Positions 23,265 through 35,290 of a stretch of 64,000 bases of DNA are shown in pieces. The stretch's first letter is position 1, and each line of letters starts with the position of its first letter. A model generated the notes under the pieces. The model made no database searches and was not told the DNA's origin. It saw nothing but the letters and a program-made list of their open reading frames with translations. A program made the position numbers and the translations under genes. This stretch comes from Vitis vinifera (Eukaryota; Streptophyta; Magnoliopsida; Vitales; Vitaceae), in the NCBI RefSeq assembly GCF_030704535.1, contig NC_081820.1, positions 19,409,001-19,473,000 of the forward strand, in the 5' to 3' direction.

Positions 23265-26200
23265 AGGAGAATTGTGTTTGGGCCCAATTGGGCCTAAAAA
23301 TTAACATTTGGTCCATATATCATACATATTTAAGCTTAAGACCCAAACAAAGTATGAAAATTAAGATGAATAATATTTGTCTTTCATTAATCCATAAAAT
23401 ACCCTTAACCCCTATATAGGCACAAGTGAGTGTGAATTTCAATTTTTTTTAAATTTTTTTTTCTTTTCTATTCCCTATTAAGTATTACTCATTTTTAACT
23501 TATTTTTTTTTTTCGATCTATATTTCTATTTTATGTCAAATAAAAAGCAATTATGTTTTTTTTTGTTTTTCATTTTTAAAGAAATTGAATCTTTTTGCTC
23601 TTATTATAAGCAATGATAAAAATTTTGGAATTTTTTATCCAAATATTTTTTTATCTTTTTGTATTTATCTTTTAGTTTAATTTGCATTTTTTATTTTAAA
23701 TTTATATTACCCTTTCATTTATATTTTTCTCTTATTTTTAATTATTTTTTATATTTTCTACATTAACCATATTTTAAAAAATTTAAAAATTGACTATTAC
23801 TTCACTTTATTATATATATATATATATATATATATCCTTTTAGCTTTTTAATTTTTAATGTTTTTATTTTAAAATTTTTAAAAAGATAAATTTATTGAAA
23901 AAAATAACTAAGATATGAAGTTCTAATATTATATTAATAAATTTTCTTATCTAGATGACTAATGCAAAGTATTTTGACTCACAACAAGAAAATTGTCAAT
24001 ACAATTTTTTAGTTAAATTTTAGAAATTAAATTTCAAATAAAATATATTATATAAAATTTTATCTAAAAATTATTGAAAGTGATATTTAATTTTTTTTAT
24101 TGACTTTCAAACTTATCTAATTTTTTACTTGAAAGGTAATAGAACATGTTTACAAAAAAATAATAATAATTAGTTTTTCATTTTTTAAATAAATGAGTAT
24201 AAATATATTAAAAGAATTCAAGATGATCTTAGTAAAAAATTTGATAAATATGATTATAATTTTAAATATGATTCTTTATTTCAAACTTATATTATTTCTC
24301 ATATATATTAAATAATTTTTAAACACCTCATAAAATATTAGTATTATTTGTTTGTTCTAACTTGTAAATTAGGTATCATCAAATATTATATTTTTTCAAG
24401 TTTATAGAACATATAATAAATACTTTTTAAATACCTCATAAAATATTATTAATTTTTTTTTCTAACTTGCAAATTAGACACATGGTGTTTATTATTTCGA
24501 AAATAATGTAAATACTCACATGCATATATATATATATAATATTAATCAAGAAGACAATATTTTTAATACTAATTTACCAACCTTCCAATAATTTTGAAAG
24601 TGTAAATAGGGTAATTGGCCGAATTAAAGTCTTCAAAATATTCAAAATTTCTCCATTCCAAAGTTATCTAATTGCTTTCCACACTAATCCTAAATATTTT
24701 TTTAATAAAGATTTAAATATTTAAAATCATTAAAATAAATATTTTCTTATTAAAGCAATTTTTTCAAAGTAATAAGATAAAAATCATGAAATTTTCAAAA
24801 CTATAATTACAACAAATATTTTTAATTTTAAAACTAATTTCATAATTTAAATTAATGATTTAAAAAAATAAAAATGTTATAAAAATAATTTTTGTTTATT
24901 TTTAATTCCATTTAAATATGATTTTTTTAATCTCTATTGATAACAATGAAATTATGTTTATAAAGACAAAATAGTAAAAATATATATTTCATTTAGTTTA
25001 CTTATAATGAACAATTCAAACATGATTAATTTTAATTTTATTTCCTATGTGTTAATTTTTGTAGGGAATGTCTTAATGACATAGTTTGGTAAAAAAAAAA
25101 AAAATTATCAATAATCGTCTTAATGTCAAATTTAAGTTGTTTAAAAATTGTACAAAACCTATTAGGAGTTTTGTACACCCTTGTACACTTAGCACATTTC
25201 CCTTGTACAGTTAGTGTAATACCCCTGTACAATGACACAAATTTCATATTTCTCATAAGTTATATGTTCATGTAGGTGTATTAATCATATTTTCAATGGT
25301 TTGGTTAAGAAAATGGTGGGTGACTTATGATCAATTTTTTTTCCCCAAATATCATTATTGGGGAAAATATTAAAATTTTTACGTGAGAGTTAAATAAAAT
25401 GCATGACATAGGCGTACAATCCTTGAGTGACAAGGAAAATAAAAAAGTGGTTTGGAATTGATTAAAATAATTCACAAAGGGTAATTTTGTACACTTTTGT
25501 ACAATTAGTACATTTCCCTTGTACAGTTAGTGTAATACCCTTGTATAATGTCCCAAATTTCATATTCCTCCTAAGTTATGTGTCCATGTTTACGTAGAAG
25601 TGTTTAACCATATTTCCAATGGTTTAGTTGAGAAAATGGTGGATGACTTAGTATCAAAATTTTTTCCCCAAATATAATTATTGGATAAAGTATTGGAATT
25701 TCCATGTGAGAATTAAATAAAGTGCATGACATATATGCACAATTCGTGAGTGATAAGAAAAATAAAGGAATGATTCATAATTTATTATAATTTTTCGCAA
25801 ATGGTAGCCTTGTATGCCTTTGTATTCTTAGTACATTTATGCAATTGTACAGTGGCACAATAAATGAATAAATAATTTTTTTTTCATATAAGAAAAATAG
25901 TACTAAACAAGGTTTTCAATTTTCATTTTTAAAAATAGTTTTCATTTTTTAATTAAATGTATTTTCAAAAAGAGCAATATAGAAAATAAAAATTATTTTA
26001 AAAAATAAAAACTAGAAAATATTTTAAAATCAAACTCAAATATAATCTATATAATTTTTAGTTACTTGTTTTCATCTAAAATAAGTAAATATACCTTTCA
26101 ACCATTTTATATAAGAAAAATTCAGTCACCACTATGTATTGATATAATCCACTTCGAAAATTAGGTCATATGAAAACATTTTAATTGAGTACTTAAAATA

Positions 26201-26821
26201 AAAATTCTCCATCCATCTTCTTTATTTCTTTTTATTTTTCTTATTTTAATAAATTTTCAATTAATTCAAATCATTAAAAAAAATCCTTAATAAACAAATT
26301 TGTAACATTTCATATAACTTATTATTAAAATAAGAAAGGAAGAAGATTTAAAAAAAATTAAACTTTTTATTTTATAATAGTAACAAAAAAACTTTAAAAC
26401 ACTTTTTAGTATAAAAAAAACTAAAATAGTGAATATATTTATTTTAAATGGTATTTTAATTATTAAATTATTTACTTTTAAAATGTAAAAGATAATTTTT
26501 ATTTATTTAAATTAATATTTTTTAGAAAGTATTTTCCAAAATAGTATTTGAATCATTAATATAATTTTTATTTATTTATAATTTAAAAATAAAAAATAAT
26601 GTTAATTTTTTAATTATTTATAAAAGAGTTTAAAAAAATAATGAAAAATCCAAAAATGGTTAAATAAGAAAGAATAATGACAAGTAATAGAATAAAGATA
26701 AAAATGAGTCAAATGGGTACTTTTGTTAATTACTATCTCATATTCTTATCATCAATTATAGATAGTTGGAGGACCTTATCTTAATTATGAACTATATATG
26801 GGTTGAAAACACAATTGTCCC
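23265..26821 (-). mobile_element. Mutator-like non-autonomous element B, 3557 bp, inverted relative of A
   Basis: A perfect 9-bp direct repeat TTAACAATT flanks it (23256-23264 and 26822-26830). Its left end (AGGAGAATTGTGTTTGGGCC) corresponds to A's right end, and its right end (reverse complement GGGACAATTGTGTTTT) corresponds to A's left end. Similarity to A is traceable through much of the interior, for example 22225-23182 against 23265-24255, and 20880-20925 against 25880-25935. It is longer than A because of extra sequence around 24260-25040 and a third copy of the TGTACAAGGG-type motif (about 25150, 25490, 25800). There is no coding sequence. Confidence 0.86.
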
Positions 26822-26830
26822 TTAACAATT

Positions 26831-27171
26831 CTTAGCCAATGTTGTGGGGACAAGTAATTATTTTTGTTTCCATGAATATAAGTACCTTTGGATATATTTT
26901 CTGTTTTTTGTTTTCAAAATTAAAACTCTTATATAAAAGTACAATGTTGTTTATAAAAATATAGATTTATCATATGTCTTTATTAATCACTTTTAGAAAA
27001 TTTAAAATTTGAAGTATACTTTAATTTTTTTAAATTGTTTTAAAATTGTTACTTTTAGTACAAGAATTTTATTACTTTTTATGATTTTTAAAAACAAAAT
27101 TATATCCAATTCGCATACCAAAATATTGCAACCAAGTAAAATTAGTCCCAAGGGCATGTGAACAATTTTTT

Positions 27172-27205
<34 letters not shown>

Positions 27206-27242
27206 ATATTTGTAATCAATAAACATTCTAACATGGTCCAAT
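26831..27242. other. Intergenic with a GA microsatellite
   Basis: AT-rich; a (GA)n run of about 12 units lies at 27181-27205 next to a TA run. No gene. Confidence 0.6.
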
Positions 27243-27679
27243 AAACCCACTTTTAACTAGGATTGACAATTTTAACACGGCACAACAACACAACTTGAAA
27301 ATGACATGAATTTTAACGAGTTATAGTTAAATATAATCATATTTATATTATAATTGTGTCAATTATATAATGAGTTTAATAAGTTAGAATCATCTTGATA
27401 GTTTATCACTATGAATTCATATTAATTCAACTTAATTTATTGATAAATGGGTGAACTGTGTTGTGTTGTTGGTGTAATAAACAAGTAATGTTTATTTTAA
27501 AGACTTTTATAGACATGATATGTGTTGTATAAGTATGCTAGAGTACTCTTGTTGGATTCACTAATTGATGTTAGCTTTGAACATTTTTCATGGCCTCGAC
27601 TTTGATATGTCCCAATTCGACTTTAACAGTTCCTTGTGCATCTACATTAAAGACCTTTATAGTCATGCATCATCTCTCC

Positions 27680-28666
27680 CTATGTTTTCAGAACTGGACC
27701 GGTCATTGAACTGGAAAAATTACCTGTTCACGGTTCATTAGTCGGATTAGCGGTCGAACTGGTAATGTAATAAATAATTAAATATATAATTTATATATTA
27801 TATAAAATTAGAAAAATAATTATAAAAATTAAAAATACATAAAATTACAAATTTTAATAATGTTTGATTTTTATATTTGATATATTAAATTAAATGATAA
27901 AGTTTAATATTTTAAATTTTATTAAATAGAAATATGTAATATTTAAGAATGAAGATATATTTAGGATGAAAAAATTTATAATATTTAATTTTATCTTTTT
28001 GTCTTTGTATTTTATTGTTTTAAAATTATTCTATTAATTAATTTATATTATTTTTTATAATTATTATTATAAAAATAAACATGAATTTAAATATTTACAT
28101 TTTTTAAAGATTTTATATGATAAAAATTTGAAATAAAAACATTAATCTTAGATTCTTATTATATATATATATATATATATTTTAACAACATTATGGTGCA
28201 ATGCTCAATGGTTCAAGAGGCAATGTTTTACTTCTTAACAATCTCATTCCCAATCCCACATTGGAAGCACATGAATTTTATGTGCTCCATGTATTGTATA
28301 AATACCTTGCAACATGCCTTTAAGCCAAACAAGCCAGCAAATTGGGCCTAGAGGCATGACCCAAATAAAAGTGTTATATTTAAGCCAAACATGCCAGCAT
28401 ATTAGGCTTGGAGGCATGACCCAAATTAAAGTGTTATAAGCTTTCTTGTCATTGGATTGGGCCTAGTGGCTTGAACCAAAGATGGCTTTATAATTAGTTT
28501 CAGTTTTAAAAGTAAAAAAACCAAACGGTTTGTTTGGTTCAACGGTTCAACCGTCGATTTGAACGGTTTAATGCCGATTTGATCACAAAATGGTTCATTG
28601 AGATGGATCGAACCGGAAAGTTCATCGGTCGGCAGTTCAACCGTCTGGTTCAGTTTTTAAACCACG
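27680..28666. mobile_element. hAT-type element, 987 bp, 8-bp TSD
   Basis: A perfect 8-bp repeat ATCTCTCC flanks it (27672-27679 and 28667-28674). The 5' end (CTATGTTTTCAGAACTGGACC) aligns with the reverse complement of the 3' end (CGTGGTTTAAAAACTGAACC); inward, both ends carry AACTG/GGTTCGA-type motifs. The interior holds an AT run (about 28160-28181) and a tandem pair of a ~60-bp unit with AAGCCAAACAWGCCAGCA and GGCATGACCCAAAT (28320-28438). There is no transposase. Confidence 0.82.
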
Positions 28667-28910
28667 ATCTCTCCTTTATATATATATATATATATATATT
28701 CCTCCTTGATTAAAGATTTGGTTAGGCATCAACCACAAAAAAAGTAGTCATGGTCGTCTTATTCCATACCATTATATGCATAAAATCATCCTTTTTGTTT
28801 TAGTTTTATCATCTTTGAAACTATTGATCACTAGGCCTAAGGGTATGTATTGGTTTCTATCTTCCACAATTTCTTTAATGTAGCCATAGGTATGATATTC
28901 ACAATCTCCC

Positions 28911-29795
28911 CATTCTCTGTTATAACCCGATTAATTATTCACCTCCTCCCTATGCACCTAATATACAATGGCTTTAAATGTGAAGCCATCTGCTTTGTAT
29001 AGTTTTGGAATAATTCAACCTCCTCTGCTCTTCTATAATTTATATTGGGGTCTTGTGTTACTCAACTATCTCACTAGACTCTCTCCCCATTCTCTGTTAT
29101 AACCCAATTAATTATTCACCTCCTCCCCATGCACCTAATATACAATGGCTTTAAATGTGAAGCCATCTGCTTTGTATAGTTTTGGAATAATTCAACCTCC
29201 TCTGCTCTTCTATAATTTATACTGGGGTCTTGTGTTACTCAACTATCTCACTAGACTCTCTTCCTATTCTCTGTTATAACTCGATTAATTATTCACCTCC
29301 TCCCCATGCACCTAATATACAATGGCTTTAAATGTGAAGCCATCTGCTTTGTATAGTTTTGGAATAATTCAACCTCCTCTGCTCTTCTATAATTTATACT
29401 AGGGTCTTGTGTTACTCAACTATCTCACTAGACTCTCTTCCCATTCTCTGTTATAACCCGATTAATTATTCACCTCCTCCCCATGCACCTAATATACAAT
29501 GACTTTAAATGTGAAGCCATCTACTTTGTATAGTTTTGGAATAATTCAACCTCCTCTGCTCTTCTATAATTTATACTAGGGTCTTGTGTTACTCAACTAT
29601 CTCACTAGACTCTCTTCCCATTCTCTGTTATAATCCGATTAATTATTCACCTCCTCCCCATGCACCTAATATACAATGGCTTTAAATGTGAAGCCATCTG
29701 CTTTGTATAGTTTTGGAATAATTCAACCTCCTCTGCTCTTCTATAATTTATACTGGGGTCTTGTGTTACTCAACTATCTCACTAGACTCTCTTTC
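28911..29795. repeat. Tandem array, 177-bp unit, five copies
   Basis: The landmark CATTCTCTGT (TATTCTCTGT in one copy) occurs at 28911, 29088, 29265, 29442 and 29619: an exact 177-bp period each time. Copies differ only by scattered single bases. Each unit carries ACACAA-free landmarks such as GGCTTTAAATGTGAAGCC, which is itself an inverted repeat. The first unit is homologous to single-copy sequence at about 34305-34350, so the array arose by local expansion. Confidence 0.93.
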
Positions 29796-29927
29796 CTACT
29801 GAAAAGTATTTGGTAACGCCATAGCCATATTGCAAATCATCTTCTACTGCTCGTGCCTTGTCATGCCCCTAAGTTTCTATGACACTTTCCTCCATATTTT
29901 CTTTACTTTACACCATGTTGTTTTGCT

Positions 29928-29933
<6 letters not shown>

Positions 29934-30010
<77 letters not shown>
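29934..30010. repeat. Long (CT)n microsatellite, about 38 units
   Basis: An uninterrupted CT run, longer than any other simple repeat in the window. It is followed by TTTCTCTTTC, and a second, shorter CT run lies at 30082-30108. The two runs sit in a duplicated ~145-bp context (TTCTATGACACTTTCCTCCAT ... CACCATGTTGTTTTGCTCTC at 29872-29933 and 30030-30082). Confidence 0.97.
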
Positions 30011-30017
<7 letters not shown>

Positions 30018-30179
30018 TCTTGTCCCTAAGTTTCTATGACACTTTCCTCCATCTTTTGTTTACTTTACACCATGTTGTTTTGCTCTCTCTCTCTCTCTCT
30101 CTCTCTCTCCTTCTTTGTGTAGGAGATAAATGCGGTTGATTAGATATTATGTGCAATCAAGTACCTTAAAGCATACCAT

Positions 30180-30390
30180 CTCACTAAAGGGATTAAATGC
30201 TACTTAATCATTCTAACCATCTCTTTATTGAGGTTTCACACTTGCCCATGACATGACACGACTGCCTTCATGTGAAATTGGGTTGGTCTCACTAAAGGGA
30301 TTAAATGCTACCTAATCATTCTATCTCTTTATTGAGGTTTCACACTTACCCATGGCATGACACGACTACATGTGAAATTGGGTTGGTTGT
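30180..30390. repeat. Tandem duplication, about 108-bp unit
   Basis: CTCACTAAAGGGATTAAATG begins at 30180 and again at 30288. Both copies run on through TTTATTGAGGTTTCACACTT and GTGAAATTGGGTTGG. The second copy has small deletions. Confidence 0.88.
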
Positions 30391-30402
30391 TATGTATCTT
30401 AA

Positions 30403-30732
30403 AGTTATGTTTGGTTACTGAAAAATTAGAAGAAAAGTATGAGAAAAAAAAATAGAGAAAAAAAAAAGTATAAATAAAGAAAAAAAAGAAGGAAAATAAA
30501 AAATATATTTAAAATCAATAAATTACTTTTATATATTACTTCAAATTTATTCAACTTATTTTTCATCTCTATATATATAAAGATTAAATAATTTTAAAAA
30601 CATATATTTTTAACTAATTTTAATGATACTTGATTTGATTTCGTGTTTCTTTTTATGATGAAATCAAACATGAGAAAATCATTTTTTTTTTACATTTTTT
30701 TCCTCAATAATTTCAAGTAACCAAACAAAACC
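30403..30732. mobile_element. Tourist-like MITE, 330 bp, TAA target duplication
   Basis: TAA lies on both sides (30400-30402 and 30733-30735). The ends AGTTATGTTTGGTTACTGAAA and (reverse complement) GGTTTTGTTTGGTTACTTGAA are good inverted repeats. The interior is purine-rich then pyrimidine-rich and would fold into a long hairpin. No coding. Confidence 0.65.
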
Positions 30733-31584
30733 TAAATATTCTTCATGCCTCCTCTATGTTCGTGGTTGCCACAACTAGAAATGGGTTTATATCAATCTTA
30801 ATTTATGTCTTTCTTTTTTCCAAAGAACTTGAAGTGGGCTTTGTATATGTTACTTTGAATCTCATTTAGAACACCATGAATCAATCATACTGATCCAATT
30901 ATTTATTCCTTCCCTTTTAGCTTAAAGTGAAGGAATTTTGAGACCAACTAACCTTTGTCACCTTCATATAAGGAATTTTGAGGCCTTACTAAGCTTTAAA
31001 AAAGATCAAACCTGTATAGACCAATTTCCCTTTCTTTCTTCTTCAATCCAAGCTTAGATTGTCATCCATACCTTATGGTCTATGAAGTGGGAATTAAAGC
31101 AAAATAAACATACTCTTCTCTGAAGATCTCAAACATGCTAATCTTTATTTGTTTTTTATGTTCAATTTCTATTGTGAATACGTTGGGATTGGAATCTTTA
31201 TAGTAACTACCTTGTGATGAGATTTTTCTCACTTGAAAACATATTTGATAATTTTAAAACAATTTTTTGATAACATTTTTTTTTTTTTAAAAAAAGGTGT
31301 TTTCTGATAATATATTTTAGTTATTTTCAATTATTTTCTAATACCATTTTTAAAAAGTAATTATAAATTCTACAGAAATGATTAAAAATAAAACACTATA
31401 AATAAAAAATATTTTTAAAAGATATTTAAAAACACCAAAAACAAGTTTCCAAAGGATTTTTATTTTAGAAAACATTAGAAAATTATCTTTGGAAACTGTT
31501 CTTAAAAGTTATTTTTTAGAATTAAAAAATATTTTTTGATAATAGATTTTTAAAACATTCCCAAATAGAATTATGTTATAAAAT

Positions 31585-31615
31585 TGTTCACCTATATATA
31601 TATATATATATATAT
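31585..31615. repeat. (TA)n microsatellite
   Basis: About 12 TA units. It is followed by AAACATTCTAACATGGTCTAAT, which also occurs at about 27222-27243 next to the GA/TA runs there. The two sites are therefore copies of one small repeat. Confidence 0.85.
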
Positions 31616-31860
31616 AAACATTCTAACATGGTCTAATTAATTTAAGTGAAATATTGTACTAAAGTTTTCAATTATTTGATATTGGTCATATTTTCTATTA
31701 TTTTTGTAATTTATATAAATAAATATAGACAAATAAATAATATTATATAAATTTGAATAGATCAAATATCTCCTATTTTTTGGTGGGGTTTGGCATGGTG
31801 GTTGTTAATGAATTATTAGATAAATGATGATGACTTTTTCTTCTTCACAAGTTTTCCTTC

Positions 31861-31871
31861 GTTATAAATAA
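31861..31871 (+). promoter_or_regulatory. Possible TATA box of the Yippee-like gene
   Basis: GTTATAAATAA lies about 52-60 bp upstream of the ATG at 31922. This would place transcription start near 31895 with a short leader. The motif is frequent by chance in such AT-rich DNA. Confidence 0.35.
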
Positions 31872-31921
31872 TTCCTTAAGCTAATTGGTTGTTTTAACAC
31901 ACCACTAAGCCTCATAACTCC

Positions 31922-34900
31922 ATGGAAGGGACTGGTTGGACTGGTTGGACTGGTACTACCAACGTGGGAAAAGAATCCCATGAGTATTTTTGTTGTCGTT
32001 TTTGCGAGACGGGCATTGCTTGGAAGCATCATGTCAAGACGCCGATAACCCTCACTCTACAAGAACAGGTCCACATGCTTGCTTGTATATTATACTTGCA
32101 TATCTTTTTTAAGTCGTAGTTTTGAAAATGATTTAATAGGGATTTTAATCATAGATTATTTATCTGTGTGCACATATAAATATTCAAGCTATGTTTGAAT
32201 TTCTAAAAATTTGAGGGAAAATGTAAAGAAAATAAAATTGAAAGAAAAAGAAGATGGAAAGAAAAAGTGAAGAAAAAAAAATTTTAATTTAATAAATTAT
32301 TTTTATACGTTTCTTTAAACTCATTTTACTTCTTTTTATCTATTATAACAAGATTAAATAATTTTAAAAATATATAAATTTTAAATTAATTTTAATTATA
32401 TTTAATTTTTTATATATTTTTTTTTACAGTAAAACCAAATATAAAAAAAAAAAATCATTTTCTTTAATATTTTTTTCTTTTCCTAATATTTTTCAGAACC
32501 AAACATAATCATATAAATCCTTTTAAAATATTATTTTTATTTTTTAAATGGTCACCTCTTCATTCTAGTCTTGATCTTGTTTTGATTTTGTTTTTGCAGA
32601 CAAAAATGGGACTAATTAATCATGTTGGAAGCTTCTTCATCACGGACATCATGTGAGATAATTATACGTTCTTCATATGATGAAATGTTGTATGTTTTTT
32701 TTTCATCCTTTAAAGAGATTTGGATATCATTTGCATCTTAGAGGTTAGATTCCTCATTTTGTTTTGTTTTGTTACAATGAAAATAGTCTTAAATTGTATT
32801 TGTCTTTGACATTTTGAGTGAGGGGCATGATAATTTTTATTTTTTATTTTTAAAAAAGGAAGAAAAAGAAAAGAAAAGGATCCTTAGCTAATGAGGAACT
32901 TTTGAAAATGAAAAGTATAAAAGAAATTGTTGCCCACTTTACAAATATAGCTTTAATTTAAAATTTTAAAATAAATATAGTAAAATTAAGAAAATAAAAT
33001 TACTCTCAAATATTCCTAATGAAGTTTTAATATTTGATGATTCAAAGTCATATTCTTTTAATGATATATTTGAATTTAAATGAAATCATTTTTATATATG
33101 TTAGATAAACTTAAAAAACAAAACAAACTAAATATTTTGTAGAACTATTTAATATTGATACTTAATTTTCATTTTTTTTTCATATTAACATTATCATAAT
33201 CTATTTTTCATTTTTTTTTAAAGTATTCAAACTATTTTTGTTTCAAAATCTCATATATTTGGACAAAAAAATTTACTTTTTCATTTATTTACATGAAATT
33301 ATTTTATAATTTTTTTTAAAATTTTGTATTCTATATTTTATCAAGAAACCTTTTTAATGGTTCATTCTCTTTAGCTAGATTTTTGGGATTGAATTTTATA
33401 ATTTAAGTATATAATTTTAACTATAAGAGATGATATGGTTTTTTTTTTCTTTTTTTGCAAGTTATTCTAATATACCTACTTTAACTAGGATTGGCAATTT
33501 TGATAAAGAACCATCAACCAACTTGAAAATTACATGAATTTTAATGCGTTCTAGCCATGTTAACTTATATAACCTATTTAATAAACACATTGAATTTAGG
33601 TAGTTTAATTCATCTAACTCGTTTAATTTGTATACTTAATTATGTCAAAATGACTCATTTAATCCATATAAATTTATTAATTTTATATATTTAAAAATTA
33701 TGCAAATTCAAACTATTTTTTATTTGTAAATATCATGTAGTTAAAAAAATAAAAAAATAAGTAAAGTTGTATATATTTCATTACAAAGATTAAAAATATT
33801 TATAATTTAAATATTAAATAAAATGACAAAAAGTATAAAATTGAATTTTAAATTTATCTTTTGTATAAATATATGCTATAGTTAAAATTAACTAATAAAT
33901 TAATTACTTTTAAAAAAATAAAATTAAAAGTTAAAGTAACAAAAAAATACTTAAAAAAATAACATTTTTCTTATTTTAAATATTTTAATAGGTTAAATAA
34001 ATTATGTAACGGATTAAAATAGTGTTCATGAAGTTAACAAGTTAGAATCATGTTAACATGTTATCACTAAAAACTTATATATAATTCAATATAATCTATT
34101 TATAAACGGGTTAAATGTGTTCATAATGTTTATTTTTAAGACCTTTATAGTCATGATATGTGTTGTATAGGTGTGCTAGAGTACTCTTGCTGAATTCGCC
34201 AATTAATGTTAGCTTTGAAGCCGTTGATTACGAGGTCTAAGGGTATATATTGGCTTCTATCTTCCTTAATTTCTTTAATGTAACTAGAGGGGGGATGTTC
34301 ACGATTTCACCATGATCTATTATAACTTGACTCATTGTTTATCTCCTCTCCATTATTCATAGGTATAGACCAATCCCCCTTCTTTCTTCTTCTATCCAAG
34401 CTTAGATTATCGCTCATGCCTTGTGGTCTTTGAAGTAAAAATTAAAGCAAAATAAACATACTCTTCTTTTATGATCTCGAACATGCTAACCTCTAGATGT
34501 TTTTTATGTACGATTTCTATTGTGGACAAGTTGATGTTGGAATCTTTACGGTAAGTATCTTGTGTGAGGGTCACTCGAAAATACATTTAGTAATTTTTTA
34601 AGAAAGAACAAATTTTTCTTTCTTTTTTAAAAAAAAAATGTATTTTTTTTTTAAAGAAAAAAACATATTTTAATTAGTTTTTAATTGTTTTCACTTATTT
34701 TCTAATTTTTTTTAAAAAATAATTATAAAAATGTGGATAATGACTGTAAATAAAGCATTATAAATATGTAAGAAATGTTTAGAAACATGGAAAATAAACT
34801 TCTATTTTAAAAAACATTAGAAAATTTTTGGGGTCTTATTTTTCAACTTTTTGAAAGTGGAGAAATAAAATAAGAACTCGTTCCCTCTCTTTGCTTCCTA

Positions 34901-35290
34901 GCAATCTACACATTGAAATAGAAATTTAGGATAAATTAGAAACAAAAAAAAAAGACATTTTTGAATCTCCCACTTGAACTAACCAAAGGAGGTGTCTACG
35001 CAGTTCACAGTTACGGCTTCGAGAACCAGAACTAGAGCCTAATAGAATGATTGTCCATGACCACGGACAATTTCAAGCTGCCAAGATCACCTATATCTAT
35101 TGTAGCAACTGCTTCTCTCAACTTGGCTGGAAAGTTGTAAGAATTGATATTTCTCTCTTGTCAATTTCTATTCTATCTTGTTACTTGAAGCTTATCGTAT
35201 TTCATTTTCATATTACCTTTTCAGGTTGCAGTGGAAGAAGGCAGTGACTACCATCCATTCCAAGAAGGCCAATTCGTATTACCATTGTAA
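31922..35290 (+). CDS. Yippee-like zinc-binding protein, four exons
   Basis: Small predicted zinc-binding protein of the Yippee/beta-tent fold group. Proposed exons: 31922-32068, 32600-32652, 35004-35136 and 35225-35290. All introns are GT-AG and the joined frame is open through every junction, giving 132 residues and ending QEGQFVLPL. Two CxxC pairs are visible: CRFC (residues 25-28) and CSNC near residue 97, the latter followed at the family spacing by GWK (C-x2-C-x4-GWK). GSFFITDI in exon 2 matches the GKAYLF-type strand, and the C-terminal F-Q-E-G-Q-F-V-L matches Y-K-E-G-K-F. The N-terminal zinc pair to the Gly is longer than usual (30 instead of about 19 residues), and a TGWTGWTGT repeat leads the protein. 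Yippee proteins are small nuclear/cytoplasmic proteins of unclear biochemical role. Intron 2 (2351 bp) contains copy 2 of the duplicated block. The chief uncertainty is the small exon 2. Confidence 0.72.
32187..32510. mobile_element. MITE in intron 1 of the Yippee-like gene
   Basis: AGCTATGTTTGAATTTCTAAA and, at the other end as reverse complement, GATTATGTTTGGTTCTGAAA form imperfect inverted repeats similar to the MITE at 30403-30732. The target duplication is not clear. It lies wholly between exons 1 and 2. Confidence 0.5.
33475..34830. repeat. Duplicated block, copy 2, inside intron 2 of the Yippee-like gene
   Basis: This is the uninterrupted counterpart of 27243-31475, with the same order of landmarks and the same strand. 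It lacks the hAT-type element, the 177-bp array and the CT runs, so it preserves the state before those insertions, or lost them by deletion. No protein is encoded. Confidence 0.75.

Larger units (their letters stand above)
27243..31475. repeat. Duplicated block, copy 1 (interrupted by insertions)
   Basis: Segments 27243-27600, about 28815-28935 and about 30995-31460 align in order, same strand, with 33475-34830. Shared landmarks: TTTTAACTAGGATTGRCAATTTT, GACATGATATGTGTTGTATA-like text, AAGGGTATRTATTGG, ATCCAAGCTTAGATTRTC and AAAGCAAAATAAACATACTC. Copy 1 is expanded by a hAT-type element, a 177-bp array and CT repeats. No protein is encoded. Confidence 0.75.

Noticed and set aside
29830..30139. 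ORFs of 69 and 86 codons at 29830-30039 and 29879-30139
   Set aside because: They are Ser/Leu strings produced by reading through the CT microsatellite.
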